Under the pieces are notes generated by a model. The model did not search any database and had not been told where the DNA came from. It worked only from the letters and a program-made list of their open reading frames with translations. Both the position numbers and the translations under genes were made by a program. Below, piece after piece: positions 14,859 through 22,094 of a stretch of DNA of 22,094 nt (its first letter is position 1; every line of letters begins with the position of its first letter). Source of the stretch: G020348385 sp964580235 (GTDB taxonomy: Bacteria > Acidobacteriota > Aminicenantia > Aminicenantales > Aminicenantaceae); assembly GCA_964580235.1 (NCBI GenBank), contig CAZOJY010000054.1, positions 1 to 22,094 on the forward strand. Reading direction: 5' to 3'.

Positions 14859-16061
14859 ATGGACAAGGAGGAGATGTTGGGAATATTTGATAAATGTTTT
14901 GAGTTTACGAGAGTTGAGGAAACCCAGGAAATGGGTATCTATCCCTTCTTTACCCCGATTCAGGAAGTGTATGGCAATAAGGTTAAAGTAAATGGCAAGG
15001 AAATGATCATGGTCGGGTCCAATAACTATCTTGGTCTGCTCGACCACCCTCAGGTGCAAAAAGCAGCTCAGGCTGCTGTCGATAGGTATGGAGTGGCAAC
15101 CTGTGGCTCAAGATTCCTAAATGGCACTCTCGATATTCATGTGGATATGGAAAATAAACTGGCCCAGTTCATGAAAAAAGATGCCGCTCTCAGCTTCAGC
15201 ACTGGCTTTCAAACGAATCAAGGTATCATATCCACTCTCATAGGCCGGGGAGATGCTATTGTTGCGGATCGTAAAGTTCATGCCAGTATCATCGATGCCT
15301 GCCGGCTTTCATACGGCGAAGTGTACAAGTACAAACACAACGACATGAATGATTTGGAAAGACATCTTTCATCCATCGATAACAATGTCAACAAGATGAT
15401 TGTGGTTGATGGGGTTTTTAGCATGGAGGGAGACCTGGCCAACCTTCCGGGTATCGTCGAGCTGGCGAAGAAATACAACGCGCAGATAATGGTCGATGAT
15501 GCGCATGGCATAGGTGTTATGGGAAAAAATGGGCGTGGGACCGCAGAACATTTTGGAGTGGAGGATGAAATCGACATAATCATGGGGACATTTAGCAAGT
15601 CTTTTGCTTCTCTGGGAGGTATGGTTGTCGGAAATAAAAAAGTAATTTCCTACATAAAACATTTTGCCCGCTCTTTGATTTTTAGTGCCAGTATCACCCC
15701 GGCCTCGGTAGCGACCGTTCTGGCGACTCTGGCCATCATCCAGAATGAGCCTGAGAGAAGAGTCAGGCTGTGGGAAATCACTAAAAAGATGAAATCCGGC
15801 TTTCAGGCTATGGGCTTTGATACCGGGCCCACAGAAACTCCGGTCATCCCTGTATACGTCCGCAACGATGAGCTTGCGTTTATGTTATGGAAACTGTTGA
15901 GGGAAAATGGGATATTCACAAATCCTGTTGTCTATCCGGCCGTTCCAAAGGAAGAAGCCTTGATCAGAACGAGTTATTCCGCCACGCACTCTGATGAAGA
16001 ACTCGATACCGTCCTTGGAGGCTTCGAGATGTGCGGCAAACAGCTCGGAATTCTCAAATAA
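14859..16061 (+). CDS. spt: Alpha-oxoamine synthase, probable serine palmitoyltransferase
   Basis: 400 residues, the length of bacterial SPT. PLP Lys247 lies in GTFSKSFASLGG, His141 stacks on the cofactor (KVHASI), Asp213 (VDDAHG) holds the pyridine N, and GSRFLNGT (83-90) is present. It decarboxylatively joins an amino acid and an acyl thioester. The family includes SPT, KBL, BioF and ALAS; the N-terminal GIYPFFTPIQEVYG, YKYKHNDMNDL, VDGVFSMEGDLANLP and IFSASITPA closely resemble Bacteroidetes-type SPT from memory. Start uncertain: ATG 14859 has only a weak GGATGG, while AAGGAGGAG (14865-14873) lies inside the frame just before ATG 14874/TTG 14877. First of an operon with the S55-like gene (16-bp gap). 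Cytoplasmic, membrane-associated. Confidence 0.85.
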   Translation: MDKEEMLGIFDKCFEFTRVEETQEMGIYPFFTPIQEVYGNKVKVNGKEMIMVGSNNYLGLLDHPQVQKAAQAAVDRYGVATCGSRFLNGTLDIHVDMENKLAQFMKKDAALSFSTGFQTNQGIISTLIGRGDAIVADRKVHASIIDACRLSYGEVYKYKHNDMNDLERHLSSIDNNVNKMIVVDGVFSMEGDLANLPGIVELAKKYNAQIMVDDAHGIGVMGKNGRGTAEHFGVEDEIDIIMGTFSKSFASLGGMVVGNKKVISYIKHFARSLIFSASITPASVATVLATLAIIQNEPERRVRLWEITKKMKSGFQAMGFDTGPTETPVIPVYVRNDELAFMLWKLLRENGIFTNPVVYPAVPKEEALIRTSYSATHSDEELDTVLGGFEMCGKQLGILK

Positions 16062-16077
16062 CGGACATTGGCCCACA

Positions 16078-17883
16078 ATGAGAAATAAAATTAAAATTGT
16101 TCTTCCTGTATTATGGCTTCTGTGCAGTTTTGGATGGGCCGGGGATTTTTTGGTTTCTGTTCTTCCTGTGGAGCAGATTGAAACAGGGATGAGGGGGAAG
16201 GGAAAAACGTTCCTTCAGGATGATAAATTTGAGGAGTTCGATGTGGAGATTCTCGGCGTCCTGCACAATTGGCAGCCAAAAAGAGATCTGATTTTGGCCA
16301 AACTCCAGAGTGATGTGTTGGACAAGGCTGGTGTGGTGGAAGGAATGAGCGGCAGTCCTGTTTATATAGACGGCAAACTCATCGGGGCAGTTTCTTATTC
16401 CCTGGGAAATTTTTCCAAGGAGGCGATAGCAGGAATCACTCCGATAGAAGAGATGATGGCCATCCCCGATAAAACAGGTCCTAAATCGACTTTTGTACCT
16501 CGGATGCAGATCAAAAATCATATCACGCTAGAAGATTTTTATGAAATGAGCAAGGTGTATTCTCCCTCCCAAACTTCGCGCGTTGGAAAGCGTTTTGTTA
16601 AGCCCTTAAGCCTACCCCTCATTCTTAGCGGTTTTTCTTCCCGAGTCTTCGATAAAGCCAAATCTTTTTTTCCCCGTTTGGGATTTTCTCCGATTCAGTC
16701 CGGGTCCGCAGGGCAGGTCCAGCCAAAAATTTCCGTTTCAGAAATGACTCTGCAGGCCGGATCGCCTGTTGCCGTCCAGCTTATTAAGGGAGACATGGAC
16801 ATGTCTGCCGTGGGGACGGTAACCCACGTTGAAGGCAATAAAATCCTGGCTTTTGGACACCCTTTTTATAATCTGGGCCCTGTTGATTTTGCTATGGCCA
16901 GGGCCAAATTAATGGCTGTTGTTCCAAGCTTTGAATCCTCTTCTGTGCTGGCGGCTAGCGAAAAAACCGTAGGGCGTATCGTCCAGGATAGAACGTCCGG
17001 CGTGCTCGGTGAGCTAGGGAAATTGCCCCGCTATATCCCGTTAAATGCAAATCTTCTGACGGCTGAAGGCGAGGCGAGAGAATTCAAAGTGCAGATTGCC
17101 AATAATAAATTTTTCACGCCTCTTCTGGTCAATTTTGTTACGGCTGGTATTGTGTTATCGGAGGAAAGAAACTACGGAGACTTATCTCTTGAATTAAAGG
17201 GCAATATATATCTCGATGATGCTCCCCCGGTCCAGCTGCAGGATCTGTTTTCTGGAAATTACGATACGGCTGCCACGGATCTTTCCGGTCTTGTGGCTGC
17301 GGTTGTGTTTTATCTGACGAACAATGAATTCAAAGAGCTGGGCATTCATCGAATCGATCTCGATATCGGCGTAACAGAAGAGGTGAGATTTGCAACTCTC
17401 GAGAAGGTTTGGTTAGGAAAGTATGCAGCAAAACCTGGCGAAATCATCCCGATGAAAGTTTATTACAGGAATTTTAGGGGGGAAACGATAGTCGATGATC
17501 TCTCTCTCCCGACACCTAACCTTCCTTCTGGTTCGGAATTCAGCCTTGTTGTGGGCGATGCAAGTTCTATTCAGAGCATCGAGACCAGTCAATACAGGAC
17601 CACAGGCTTTGTCCCCCGGAGTCTGTATCAGCTGATAAGGTTATTGAACAGCCTGCGAAAACGCAACTATATTTATTTCAAAATCATTGCCGCCAAACCA
17701 GGGCTCTTTCTAAGAGGGGAAGAAATGCCAAACTTACCACCCACGATGAAATCCATGTTTTCTTCCCCAAGAGCAGTTTCAACTCCACCTATCGAAATCA
17801 CGCGATCGACACTTGGAGAATACCGGCACGGCATACCTTATGTTTTTAATGGCCTGGCCGTGATTCCGCTTAAGATAAAATGA
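16078..17883 (+). CDS. Secreted S55 (SpoIVB-type) serine-peptidase-like protein, permuted motif order
   Basis: 601 residues from ATG 16078; the frame opens earlier inside spt, but a signal peptide MRNKIKIVLPVLWLLCSFGWAG begins here. EQIETGMRGKGKTFL and EFDVEILGVL lead to VVEGMSGSPVYIDGKLIGAV with the probable nucleophile Ser91, then GITPIEEM: the C-terminal part of the SpoIVB/S55 catalytic fold. A second segment (about 245-325), AVGTVTHVEGNKILAFGHPF with His261 then VGRIVQDRTSGVLGELGK, resembles the His-bearing N-terminal part of that fold. The two halves are thus in swapped order compared with SpoIVB. Residues 330-601 are beta-rich and unassigned. No PDZ domain seen. Substrate unknown; this is not evidence of sporulation. 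Cotranscribed with spt. Confidence 0.8.
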   Translation: MRNKIKIVLPVLWLLCSFGWAGDFLVSVLPVEQIETGMRGKGKTFLQDDKFEEFDVEILGVLHNWQPKRDLILAKLQSDVLDKAGVVEGMSGSPVYIDGKLIGAVSYSLGNFSKEAIAGITPIEEMMAIPDKTGPKSTFVPRMQIKNHITLEDFYEMSKVYSPSQTSRVGKRFVKPLSLPLILSGFSSRVFDKAKSFFPRLGFSPIQSGSAGQVQPKISVSEMTLQAGSPVAVQLIKGDMDMSAVGTVTHVEGNKILAFGHPFYNLGPVDFAMARAKLMAVVPSFESSSVLAASEKTVGRIVQDRTSGVLGELGKLPRYIPLNANLLTAEGEAREFKVQIANNKFFTPLLVNFVTAGIVLSEERNYGDLSLELKGNIYLDDAPPVQLQDLFSGNYDTAATDLSGLVAAVVFYLTNNEFKELGIHRIDLDIGVTEEVRFATLEKVWLGKYAAKPGEIIPMKVYYRNFRGETIVDDLSLPTPNLPSGSEFSLVVGDASSIQSIETSQYRTTGFVPRSLYQLIRLLNSLRKRNYIYFKIIAAKPGLFLRGEEMPNLPPTMKSMFSSPRAVSTPPIEITRSTLGEYRHGIPYVFNGLAVIPLKIK

Positions 17884-17938
17884 GACCTGAATTGGGAGAA
17901 GACTCGAGCGAATCCGTCTTAGGATAATTGGAGACGAA

Positions 17939-20095
17939 ATGAATAAGAGAAAGACACTAATCATCGTTTTTGTGTTGGCAACGGCCCCTGTGCTTTTTGG
18001 TGTTATCCCTCAAAAGTGGGAGTTGTATAAAATAGAAGACTACCTCGCTGGAAAATTCGATGGGATATCCATATCCAATGAAGGAGTTCTATCCCTTAGC
18101 CCAAAAGAAGAAGATTTGGAAGGGCCCACAGAGGAGTTTTATCTTTCGCTTCTGATCGCATCAGATGGGACCCGATATTTGGGAACCGGGCACAGCGGGA
18201 AAATATACAAGGTGGGCACAAATGGTCAATTCGCACTTTTTTGTCAATTGCCCGAAATGGATATTTTCTGCCTTGTTCAGGATCGCAGTGGTGTTCTGTT
18301 CGCCGGCACATCTCCCAACGGCCAGATTTATAAAATCACTTCCCAGGGGGATCCGAAACCTTTCTTCAATCCCGCAGAGAAGTATATTTGGGACCTGATG
18401 TTTTCGGATAGCGGGACTCTCCTTGCTGCCGTCGGCGAAAGCGGGGGAATTTATGAAATCCATAATCAGGGAGAAGGGCAGAAAATTTTGGAAGTAGAGG
18501 AAAACCATATCCTCTGCATGAAAAAGACACAGAATGACGAACTGATCGCAGGCAGTGGGGGCAGAGGAGTCATATACAAGGTAATTCCCGGGAAAAAAGC
18601 CGCCATTCTGTACGAATCCTCATTCGAGGAGATCAAAAGCATAGCCTTGGATGATGAAGGAAACATCTACGCGGCAGCCAGCGGTAAGGTGGTCAAGCCA
18701 AAAAAAGATGCCATCTCACTCCTGCCAGCCAGACCATCGACGGAGATTACAGTGACGGCAGCTCCATCAACCTCTCAAGTGAGGCAAGTGGGAGGCGCAT
18801 CAGATAAGCAGCCCGGCGCGATATACCGAATCAACCCCGAAGGGCTGGCAAAAAAACTATGGTCGTCTGAACAAGAATTGGTCTACTCCTTGCTATGGGA
18901 TGAAGGAAAGAAAAAAATCATTTTTGGCACCGGAAATAGAGGAAGAATCTACGAAATCGATGCCGCTGAAAAGGTCTCTTTACTTCTTCAAAAGGAGTCT
19001 GAACAAGTTTATTTTCTCCTTGCGAAAGGAATGGTAATTTATGCTTTATCCAACAATCCCTCCCGTTTGAGCCGCATTTCTCCTGAGCAGAGATTTGATG
19101 GGGAATATCAGAGCCGCGTCCTGGATGCGGGAACTTTGTCTAAGTGGGGAAGAATTGAGTGGGATGCCGAGCTTCCGACTGGTGCGATAATTCTGTTTCT
19201 CACAAGAAGTGGGAACTCTGCTGAGCCGGATCGCACCTGGAGCGATTGGTCACCGCCTTACAAGAATGCCCAGGGAGAGCAGATCCTGAGCCCAAAGGGT
19301 CGTTATTTGCAATTCATGGTCAGGTTTAAGGTTGAATCTAGCCGGACCTCTCCACGTTTGAATAAGACTTTATTGTTCTATCTTCATTTCAACCTTCCTC
19401 CAACGATGACTAAACTGAATCTTCTCCCCCCCAACGAAGTTTATCTGAAGCCTCCTGCCCAGGATGATAGTATTTGGGGGGAGGATGTCAGTCCGACCGA
19501 ACAGGCTTTAGCCAAAAATAAGTCCCAAAACTACATTGCCCCGAAAAAGGAAGAAAAAAAGGGATATCAAACCATAACATGGGATGCCCTGGATGAAAAC
19601 GGCGATAGTCTCATCTATACGATTTCCATTCGTCGAGATAATAAAACAATATGGAGAGCACTCAAGCCGATTTGGGCAGAAAAAATTCTTGCTTTTGACA
19701 CTTCCGTATTTCCGGACGGTATATATTTTGTTAAGGTTGAAGCATCCGATTCTCCCTCCAATCCAAAAGGAACAGACTTAAAAGCGGAGAAAATCAGTCG
19801 TCCGTTGGTAATCGATAACTCTATTCCGGTAATCAGAAATTTTCAAGCGGAAAAAAAGGGCAATCGGCTGTCTGTATCCTTTTGGGCTGAAGATGCCAGT
19901 TCCTATATCAAAGAAGTAAAATTTTTAATTCGTCCCAACGAGTGGCAGGCCATTTTTCCCGAGGATGGGATTTGTGATTCGAAAGGGGAAACATTCCGTT
20001 TCACAACGGTACTTTACCCTGGCATGGATAACATGATTGTCGTTCAGGTGAAGGACCGGCACGGGAATATCGGCGTCTACCGCTCCACCTTCTAA
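17939..20095 (+). CDS. Large secreted beta-propeller with C-terminal fibronectin-like domains
   Basis: 718 residues; GGAG 5 nt before ATG 17939. Signal peptide at 1-22. Residues 65-390 hold six or seven blades marked by a recurring G(S/T)G..G.IYK(I/V) motif: LGTGHSGKIYKV (81-92), FAGTSPNGQIYKI (121-133), GESGGIYEI, GSGGRGVIYKV (205-215), GAIYRI and GTGNRGRIYEI. A Thr/Ser/Pro-rich insert near 255-290 splits one blade. Then come beta-sandwich domains: a jelly-roll-like part (about 395-480), a Lys-rich linker and fibronectin-like repeats (TWDALDENGDSLIYTISI; FPDGIYFVKVEASDSPS). The protein ends GVYRSTF. No catalytic motif is seen; it looks like a surface or periplasmic binding protein. It follows the S55-like gene by 55 bp, probably in the same operon. 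Confidence 0.78.
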   Translation: MNKRKTLIIVFVLATAPVLFGVIPQKWELYKIEDYLAGKFDGISISNEGVLSLSPKEEDLEGPTEEFYLSLLIASDGTRYLGTGHSGKIYKVGTNGQFALFCQLPEMDIFCLVQDRSGVLFAGTSPNGQIYKITSQGDPKPFFNPAEKYIWDLMFSDSGTLLAAVGESGGIYEIHNQGEGQKILEVEENHILCMKKTQNDELIAGSGGRGVIYKVIPGKKAAILYESSFEEIKSIALDDEGNIYAAASGKVVKPKKDAISLLPARPSTEITVTAAPSTSQVRQVGGASDKQPGAIYRINPEGLAKKLWSSEQELVYSLLWDEGKKKIIFGTGNRGRIYEIDAAEKVSLLLQKESEQVYFLLAKGMVIYALSNNPSRLSRISPEQRFDGEYQSRVLDAGTLSKWGRIEWDAELPTGAIILFLTRSGNSAEPDRTWSDWSPPYKNAQGEQILSPKGRYLQFMVRFKVESSRTSPRLNKTLLFYLHFNLPPTMTKLNLLPPNEVYLKPPAQDDSIWGEDVSPTEQALAKNKSQNYIAPKKEEKKGYQTITWDALDENGDSLIYTISIRRDNKTIWRALKPIWAEKILAFDTSVFPDGIYFVKVEASDSPSNPKGTDLKAEKISRPLVIDNSIPVIRNFQAEKKGNRLSVSFWAEDASSYIKEVKFLIRPNEWQAIFPEDGICDSKGETFRFTTVLYPGMDNMIVVQVKDRHGNIGVYRSTF

Positions 20096-20100
20096 TCTGG

Positions 20101-20336
20101 CCAACCCGCCCCACCCTTCTTTAAGGTATTTACGGCCACGTAAAATCGTAATATTGCACATGAATTGAGAAAGCAGCTGTTTTTTCCCAAGGGCGAGCCA
20201 ATCTCACTGCATTGATTCATCGCAGCCCGTTCGCGGTAGTTCACTACAGCTTCATGGGCTGCTTCCTAACCGCTGCCGTAATCTTAGCTTGTAAATAGTC
20301 CAGGCTATACCTTAATATTGGGATGGAGCGGGTTGG
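20101..20336. mobile_element. MITE-like inverted-repeat element between convergent genes
   Basis: The left end (20101-20129) and right end (20307-20336) are imperfect inverted repeats of about 30 bp: a perfect outer 9 bp CCAACCCGC/GCGGGTTGG, a similar C-rich middle, and a perfect inner 9 bp TTAAGGTAT/ATACCTTAA. A second hairpin lies inside at 20222-20262. There is no open frame. I find no target-site duplication: the flanks TCTAATCTGG and TTATTTGGTG differ. The element fills the gap from the propeller stop to the efp stop, whose TAA begins at the very next base, 20337. It is a MITE-like element or a large structured intergenic repeat; the RNA could also act as a two-way terminator. Confidence 0.55.
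20222..20262. repeat. Stem-loop inside the 20101-20336 element
   Basis: GCAGCCC (20222-20228) pairs perfectly with GGGCTGC (20256-20262), and the enclosed GTAG-TTCA-CTAC (20236-20247) forms a small inner hairpin. It lies near the middle of the inverted-repeat element. No T-tract follows, so it is not a classical terminator. Confidence 0.6.
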
Positions 20337-20900
20337 TTATTTGGTGATGCGCTCGAGGTAAGAATCGTCTCTAGTATCGATTCGCACGAGATCTCCCTCT
20401 TTGATGAATTGGGGTACAGAAATCGTTATTCCTGTCTCCAGTACAGCCGGTTTATTGCTGGCCGACTGGGTCGCTCCCTTGAGGTAGGGATCGGTCTTAA
20501 TCACTTTAAGTGCTATTGTCAGGGGAGGATTCACGCCGACGGGTTTTCCTTCGAACATTTCAATGGAAAAGCTGATATCAGGAATGAGATAGTTGACCGC
20601 ATTCCCCAAAATATCGCGCGGGAGTTTAATCTGTTCATAGTTCTCGAGATTCATGAATACGTATTCGTTTCCTTCCTGGTAGAGAAATTGCATTGCTATT
20701 CCCTCGAGGTAAGCCGGCTCCACTTTATCCTTGGACCGGAATCTGATGTCATGAAGGGTCTGATCACTCAGTCTACGAAGCTTGGTTTGCATCAAAGCCT
20801 GACCCTTTCCGGGAGTGATGTGGCTCGTTTCGTGCACTTTGTAGAGTTCTCCCTCAAACTTTATGACCATCCCCTTCCTGAGCTGGGTTGCATTGATCAT
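20337..20900 (-). CDS. efp: Translation elongation factor P
   Basis: 187 residues, the family length, with the three OB-like domains. The loop that reaches the peptidyl-transferase centre reads HITPGKGQALMQTKLRR, so the residue at the modification site is Lys32, as in EF-Ps modified by EpmA/EpmB lysylation or by aminopentanol addition, and not the Arg used for rhamnosylation. No modification enzyme is in the window. EF-P relieves ribosome stalling at polyproline. Domain III ends GDLVRIDTRDDSYLERITK, as expected. GGGAGA lies 5 nt before the ATG, which overlaps the GHMP kinase stop (ATGA), so translation is coupled. Confidence 0.97.
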   Translation of the reverse strand: MINATQLRKGMVIKFEGELYKVHETSHITPGKGQALMQTKLRRLSDQTLHDIRFRSKDKVEPAYLEGIAMQFLYQEGNEYVFMNLENYEQIKLPRDILGNAVNYLIPDISFSIEMFEGKPVGVNPPLTIALKVIKTDPYLKGATQSASNKPAVLETGITISVPQFIKEGDLVRIDTRDDSYLERITK

Positions 20901-21979
20901 TTTTTCTCCCTGCGAACACCTTCATCGACTTGGATGATGTAAACTTTTGCCCCCATCTTTTCAATGGCCTTTGCGATTTGTTCCGTCCTTTCAGGAGCAT
21001 AGACAAACATACAGCCTCCTCCTCCAGAGCCATTCAGTTTGCCTCCCAGGGCTCCTTCGTTGAGGGCGGCACTCATCATTTTTTCGATTTTGGGAGTGGA
21101 CGTTTCAAGCAAGCCGCGGAGCACCTCATGCTGGCGGGTGAGAAGTTTGCCGAATTTTTTATGATCAAAATTATCTGCTGCAAATAGTTCTCTCCCTTCT
21201 TCTGTCAAATCCCGGGTCGTCAGAGTTCCCAGGAGCAATCGCTGGTTCTCTGAAGGGAGTGACTGTATTTCTTTCTTTTCCCTTGTTCCGGCAGGGACTT
21301 TCAGGGTGAATGCATCAAATTTTTTCCTGACGATCTCCATTCCCTCTAAAACATGATTTTTGATGTATCCGAGCATGCCGGTGGTATCTTTTTTTTGGAG
21401 AGAATCGGCAAGGACAAATTGCCTCAAAGGATTTTTTAATCGTTTCACCTTCAACTTGCCCTCGAAAGATACATTGACAATACCTCCTAGAGCTGAAGCA
21501 TAGTGGTCCATCTTTCCGCCGGGCTCATGGAATTCGGCCACTTCTGTTAAAAATCCGAGCTCGGCAATTTCTTCTGGATTGTTGAGGCTCCTGTTGCCAG
21601 AGGCTTCTAACAGGAATTTATTCCAGGCGACGACCATGGCCGATGAGCTGGATGTCCCTGCGTTGATAGGAATGGTTCCGTGTAGATGACAATCCCAGCC
21701 CGTGTCGAATTGAATGCCTTTTCTTCTGAGGATGTTGACCGCACTTCGGAGATAGTCACGCTTTCTTTGGTAAGTCAGTTCTTCGTCAAGAGAAAATTCT
21801 ACTCTTTCCTGGATATCGGGAAGGTTGATTTTAATGAGACGGTCATTCCTGGGTATTCCCCGAATGAATATTCTCAAATTGATGGCAGCCGCAATTATGG
21901 GCAGTCCGAAATAATCCTGGTGTTCGCCGAACAGGCATATTCTCCCAGGAGCTGAAACAAATATTTCCTTTTTTTTCAT
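20897..21979 (-). CDS. GHMP-superfamily sugar kinase, galactokinase-like
   Basis: 360 residues. PGRICLFGEHQDY (11-23) matches the galactokinase signature, with Glu19, His20 and Asp22 at sugar-binding positions, but it runs on as FGLPIIAAAI, which is closer to mevalonate-kinase-like GHMP members. ATP loop PINAGTSSSSAMVV (104-117), catalytic-base candidate Asp158 in GGKMDHYASALGG, and C-terminal LNGSGGGGCMF (motif 3) are intact. It would phosphorylate C1 of galactose or a related sugar, though no Leloir-pathway gene is nearby. The promoter at 21987-22014 would start transcription almost at this ATG. The stop codon overlaps the efp start by 4 bp. Confidence 0.82.
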   Translation of the reverse strand: MKKKEIFVSAPGRICLFGEHQDYFGLPIIAAAINLRIFIRGIPRNDRLIKINLPDIQERVEFSLDEELTYQRKRDYLRSAVNILRRKGIQFDTGWDCHLHGTIPINAGTSSSSAMVVAWNKFLLEASGNRSLNNPEEIAELGFLTEVAEFHEPGGKMDHYASALGGIVNVSFEGKLKVKRLKNPLRQFVLADSLQKKDTTGMLGYIKNHVLEGMEIVRKKFDAFTLKVPAGTREKKEIQSLPSENQRLLLGTLTTRDLTEEGRELFAADNFDHKKFGKLLTRQHEVLRGLLETSTPKIEKMMSAALNEGALGGKLNGSGGGGCMFVYAPERTEQIAKAIEKMGAKVYIIQVDEGVRREKK

Positions 21980-21986
21980 GCCTTCT

Positions 21987-22014
21987 ATTATCCAAAGTCA
22001 GGCTTGCCTGTCAA
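21987..22014 (-). promoter_or_regulatory. Consensus promoter of kinase-efp operon with palindromic operator
   Basis: Minus strand: a perfect -35 TTGACA (forward 22009-22014), 16-bp spacer, -10 GATAAT (5/6, forward 21987-21992). The spacer contains the perfect inverted repeat CAGGC-AA-GCCTG (forward 21999-22010), placed where a bound repressor would block polymerase. Only 7 nt separate the -10 from ATG 21979, so the message is predicted to be leaderless or nearly so. Confidence 0.6.
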
Positions 22015-22017
22015 CTC

Positions 22018-22046
22018 TTGCATGGCATCCTTTTTTTTTATATAAA
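22018..22046 (+). promoter_or_regulatory. Putative divergent promoter toward the window end
   Basis: TTGCAT (22018-22023, 3/6), 17-bp spacer containing a T-run, TATAAA (22041-22046, 5/6). It would drive a plus-strand gene beginning about 22080. Confidence 0.35.
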
Positions 22047-22079
22047 TGATTTGATTTCAGGACGGACATCAGGATCAGA

Positions 22080-22094
22080 ATGAGTGAAATAGTT
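22080..22094 (+). CDS. Start of a divergent gene, cut by the window end
   Basis: ATG at 22080 opens MSEIV and is still open at the end of the window. AGGA lies 5 nt upstream and a plausible promoter at 22018-22046. Five codons are too few to identify a product. Confidence 0.3.

Noticed and set aside
14859..16061. Assignment of the PLP enzyme as BioF or KBL
   Set aside because: No biotin or threonine genes are adjacent, and the N-terminal and VDGVFSMEGDLANLP stretches resemble SPT more closely; the alternative is kept only as a residual possibility.
1..22094. CRISPR arrays, rRNA genes, intact insertion sequences or toxin-antitoxin pairs
   Set aside because: No spaced direct-repeat arrays, rRNA-like segments, transposase domains or recognisable toxin pairs were seen on either strand.

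Overview
The window looks like a chromosomal segment of a Gram-negative (diderm) bacterium of moderate to low GC. No single marker fixes the phylum. Secreted six-bladed propellers, a secreted DUF885 protein, a secreted S55-type protein and a serine palmitoyltransferase-like enzyme would fit the Acidobacteriota/Aminicenantota neighbourhood; that placement is inference. A small barrel-like protein ending in Phe and many Sec signal peptides support an outer membrane.

Layout. 1-54 is the 3' part of a tRNA-Lys(CTT). 81-457 is a short non-coding transposon-like element with inverted ends and a near-perfect 8-bp target duplication. 549-995 encodes a small exported barrel-like protein. 1082-2498 (minus) holds a 4-oxalocrotonate tautomerase and an exported propeller. 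2664-3422 is a tandem-receiver response regulator. 3692-5744 (plus) is a three-gene membrane set: GspG-like protein, DUF350 protein and transglutaminase-like protein. 5748-7203 (minus) is a MinD/FlhG-like ATPase with a J-like partner. 7419-7733 is rpoZ, which overlaps tail to tail with a minus-strand run (7730-13056): fabH, a DUF885 protein, tatD, a long-chain prenyl diphosphate synthase and a CYTH protein. 13304-13783 is an exported DsbD-N-like protein. 13787-14761 (minus) is an extended SDR. Divergent from it, 14859-20095 (plus) is a probable operon of an SPT-like enzyme, an S55 serine-peptidase-like protein and a large secreted propeller. 20101-20336 is a second inverted-repeat element between convergent genes. 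20337-21979 (minus) is a GHMP kinase overlapping efp, and a divergent gene begins at about 22080.

How the genes fit together. Much of the window concerns the cell envelope and lipids: FabH starts acyl chains, the prenyl synthase makes a quinone or carrier tail, and the SPT-like enzyme with the adjacent extended SDR could carry out the condensation and keto-reduction steps of bacterial sphingolipid synthesis. Housekeeping genes (rpoZ, efp, tRNA) are interspersed. The most interesting points are an S55-like protein whose Ser and His motifs lie in the reverse order to SpoIVB, a DUF885 protein that has lost its metal motifs, a pilin-like N-terminus with Glu5 replaced by Phe, the candidate sphingolipid locus, two MITE-like elements, and a kinase-efp promoter predicted to give a leaderless message with a palindrome in its spacer. 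All promoter calls are by eye.
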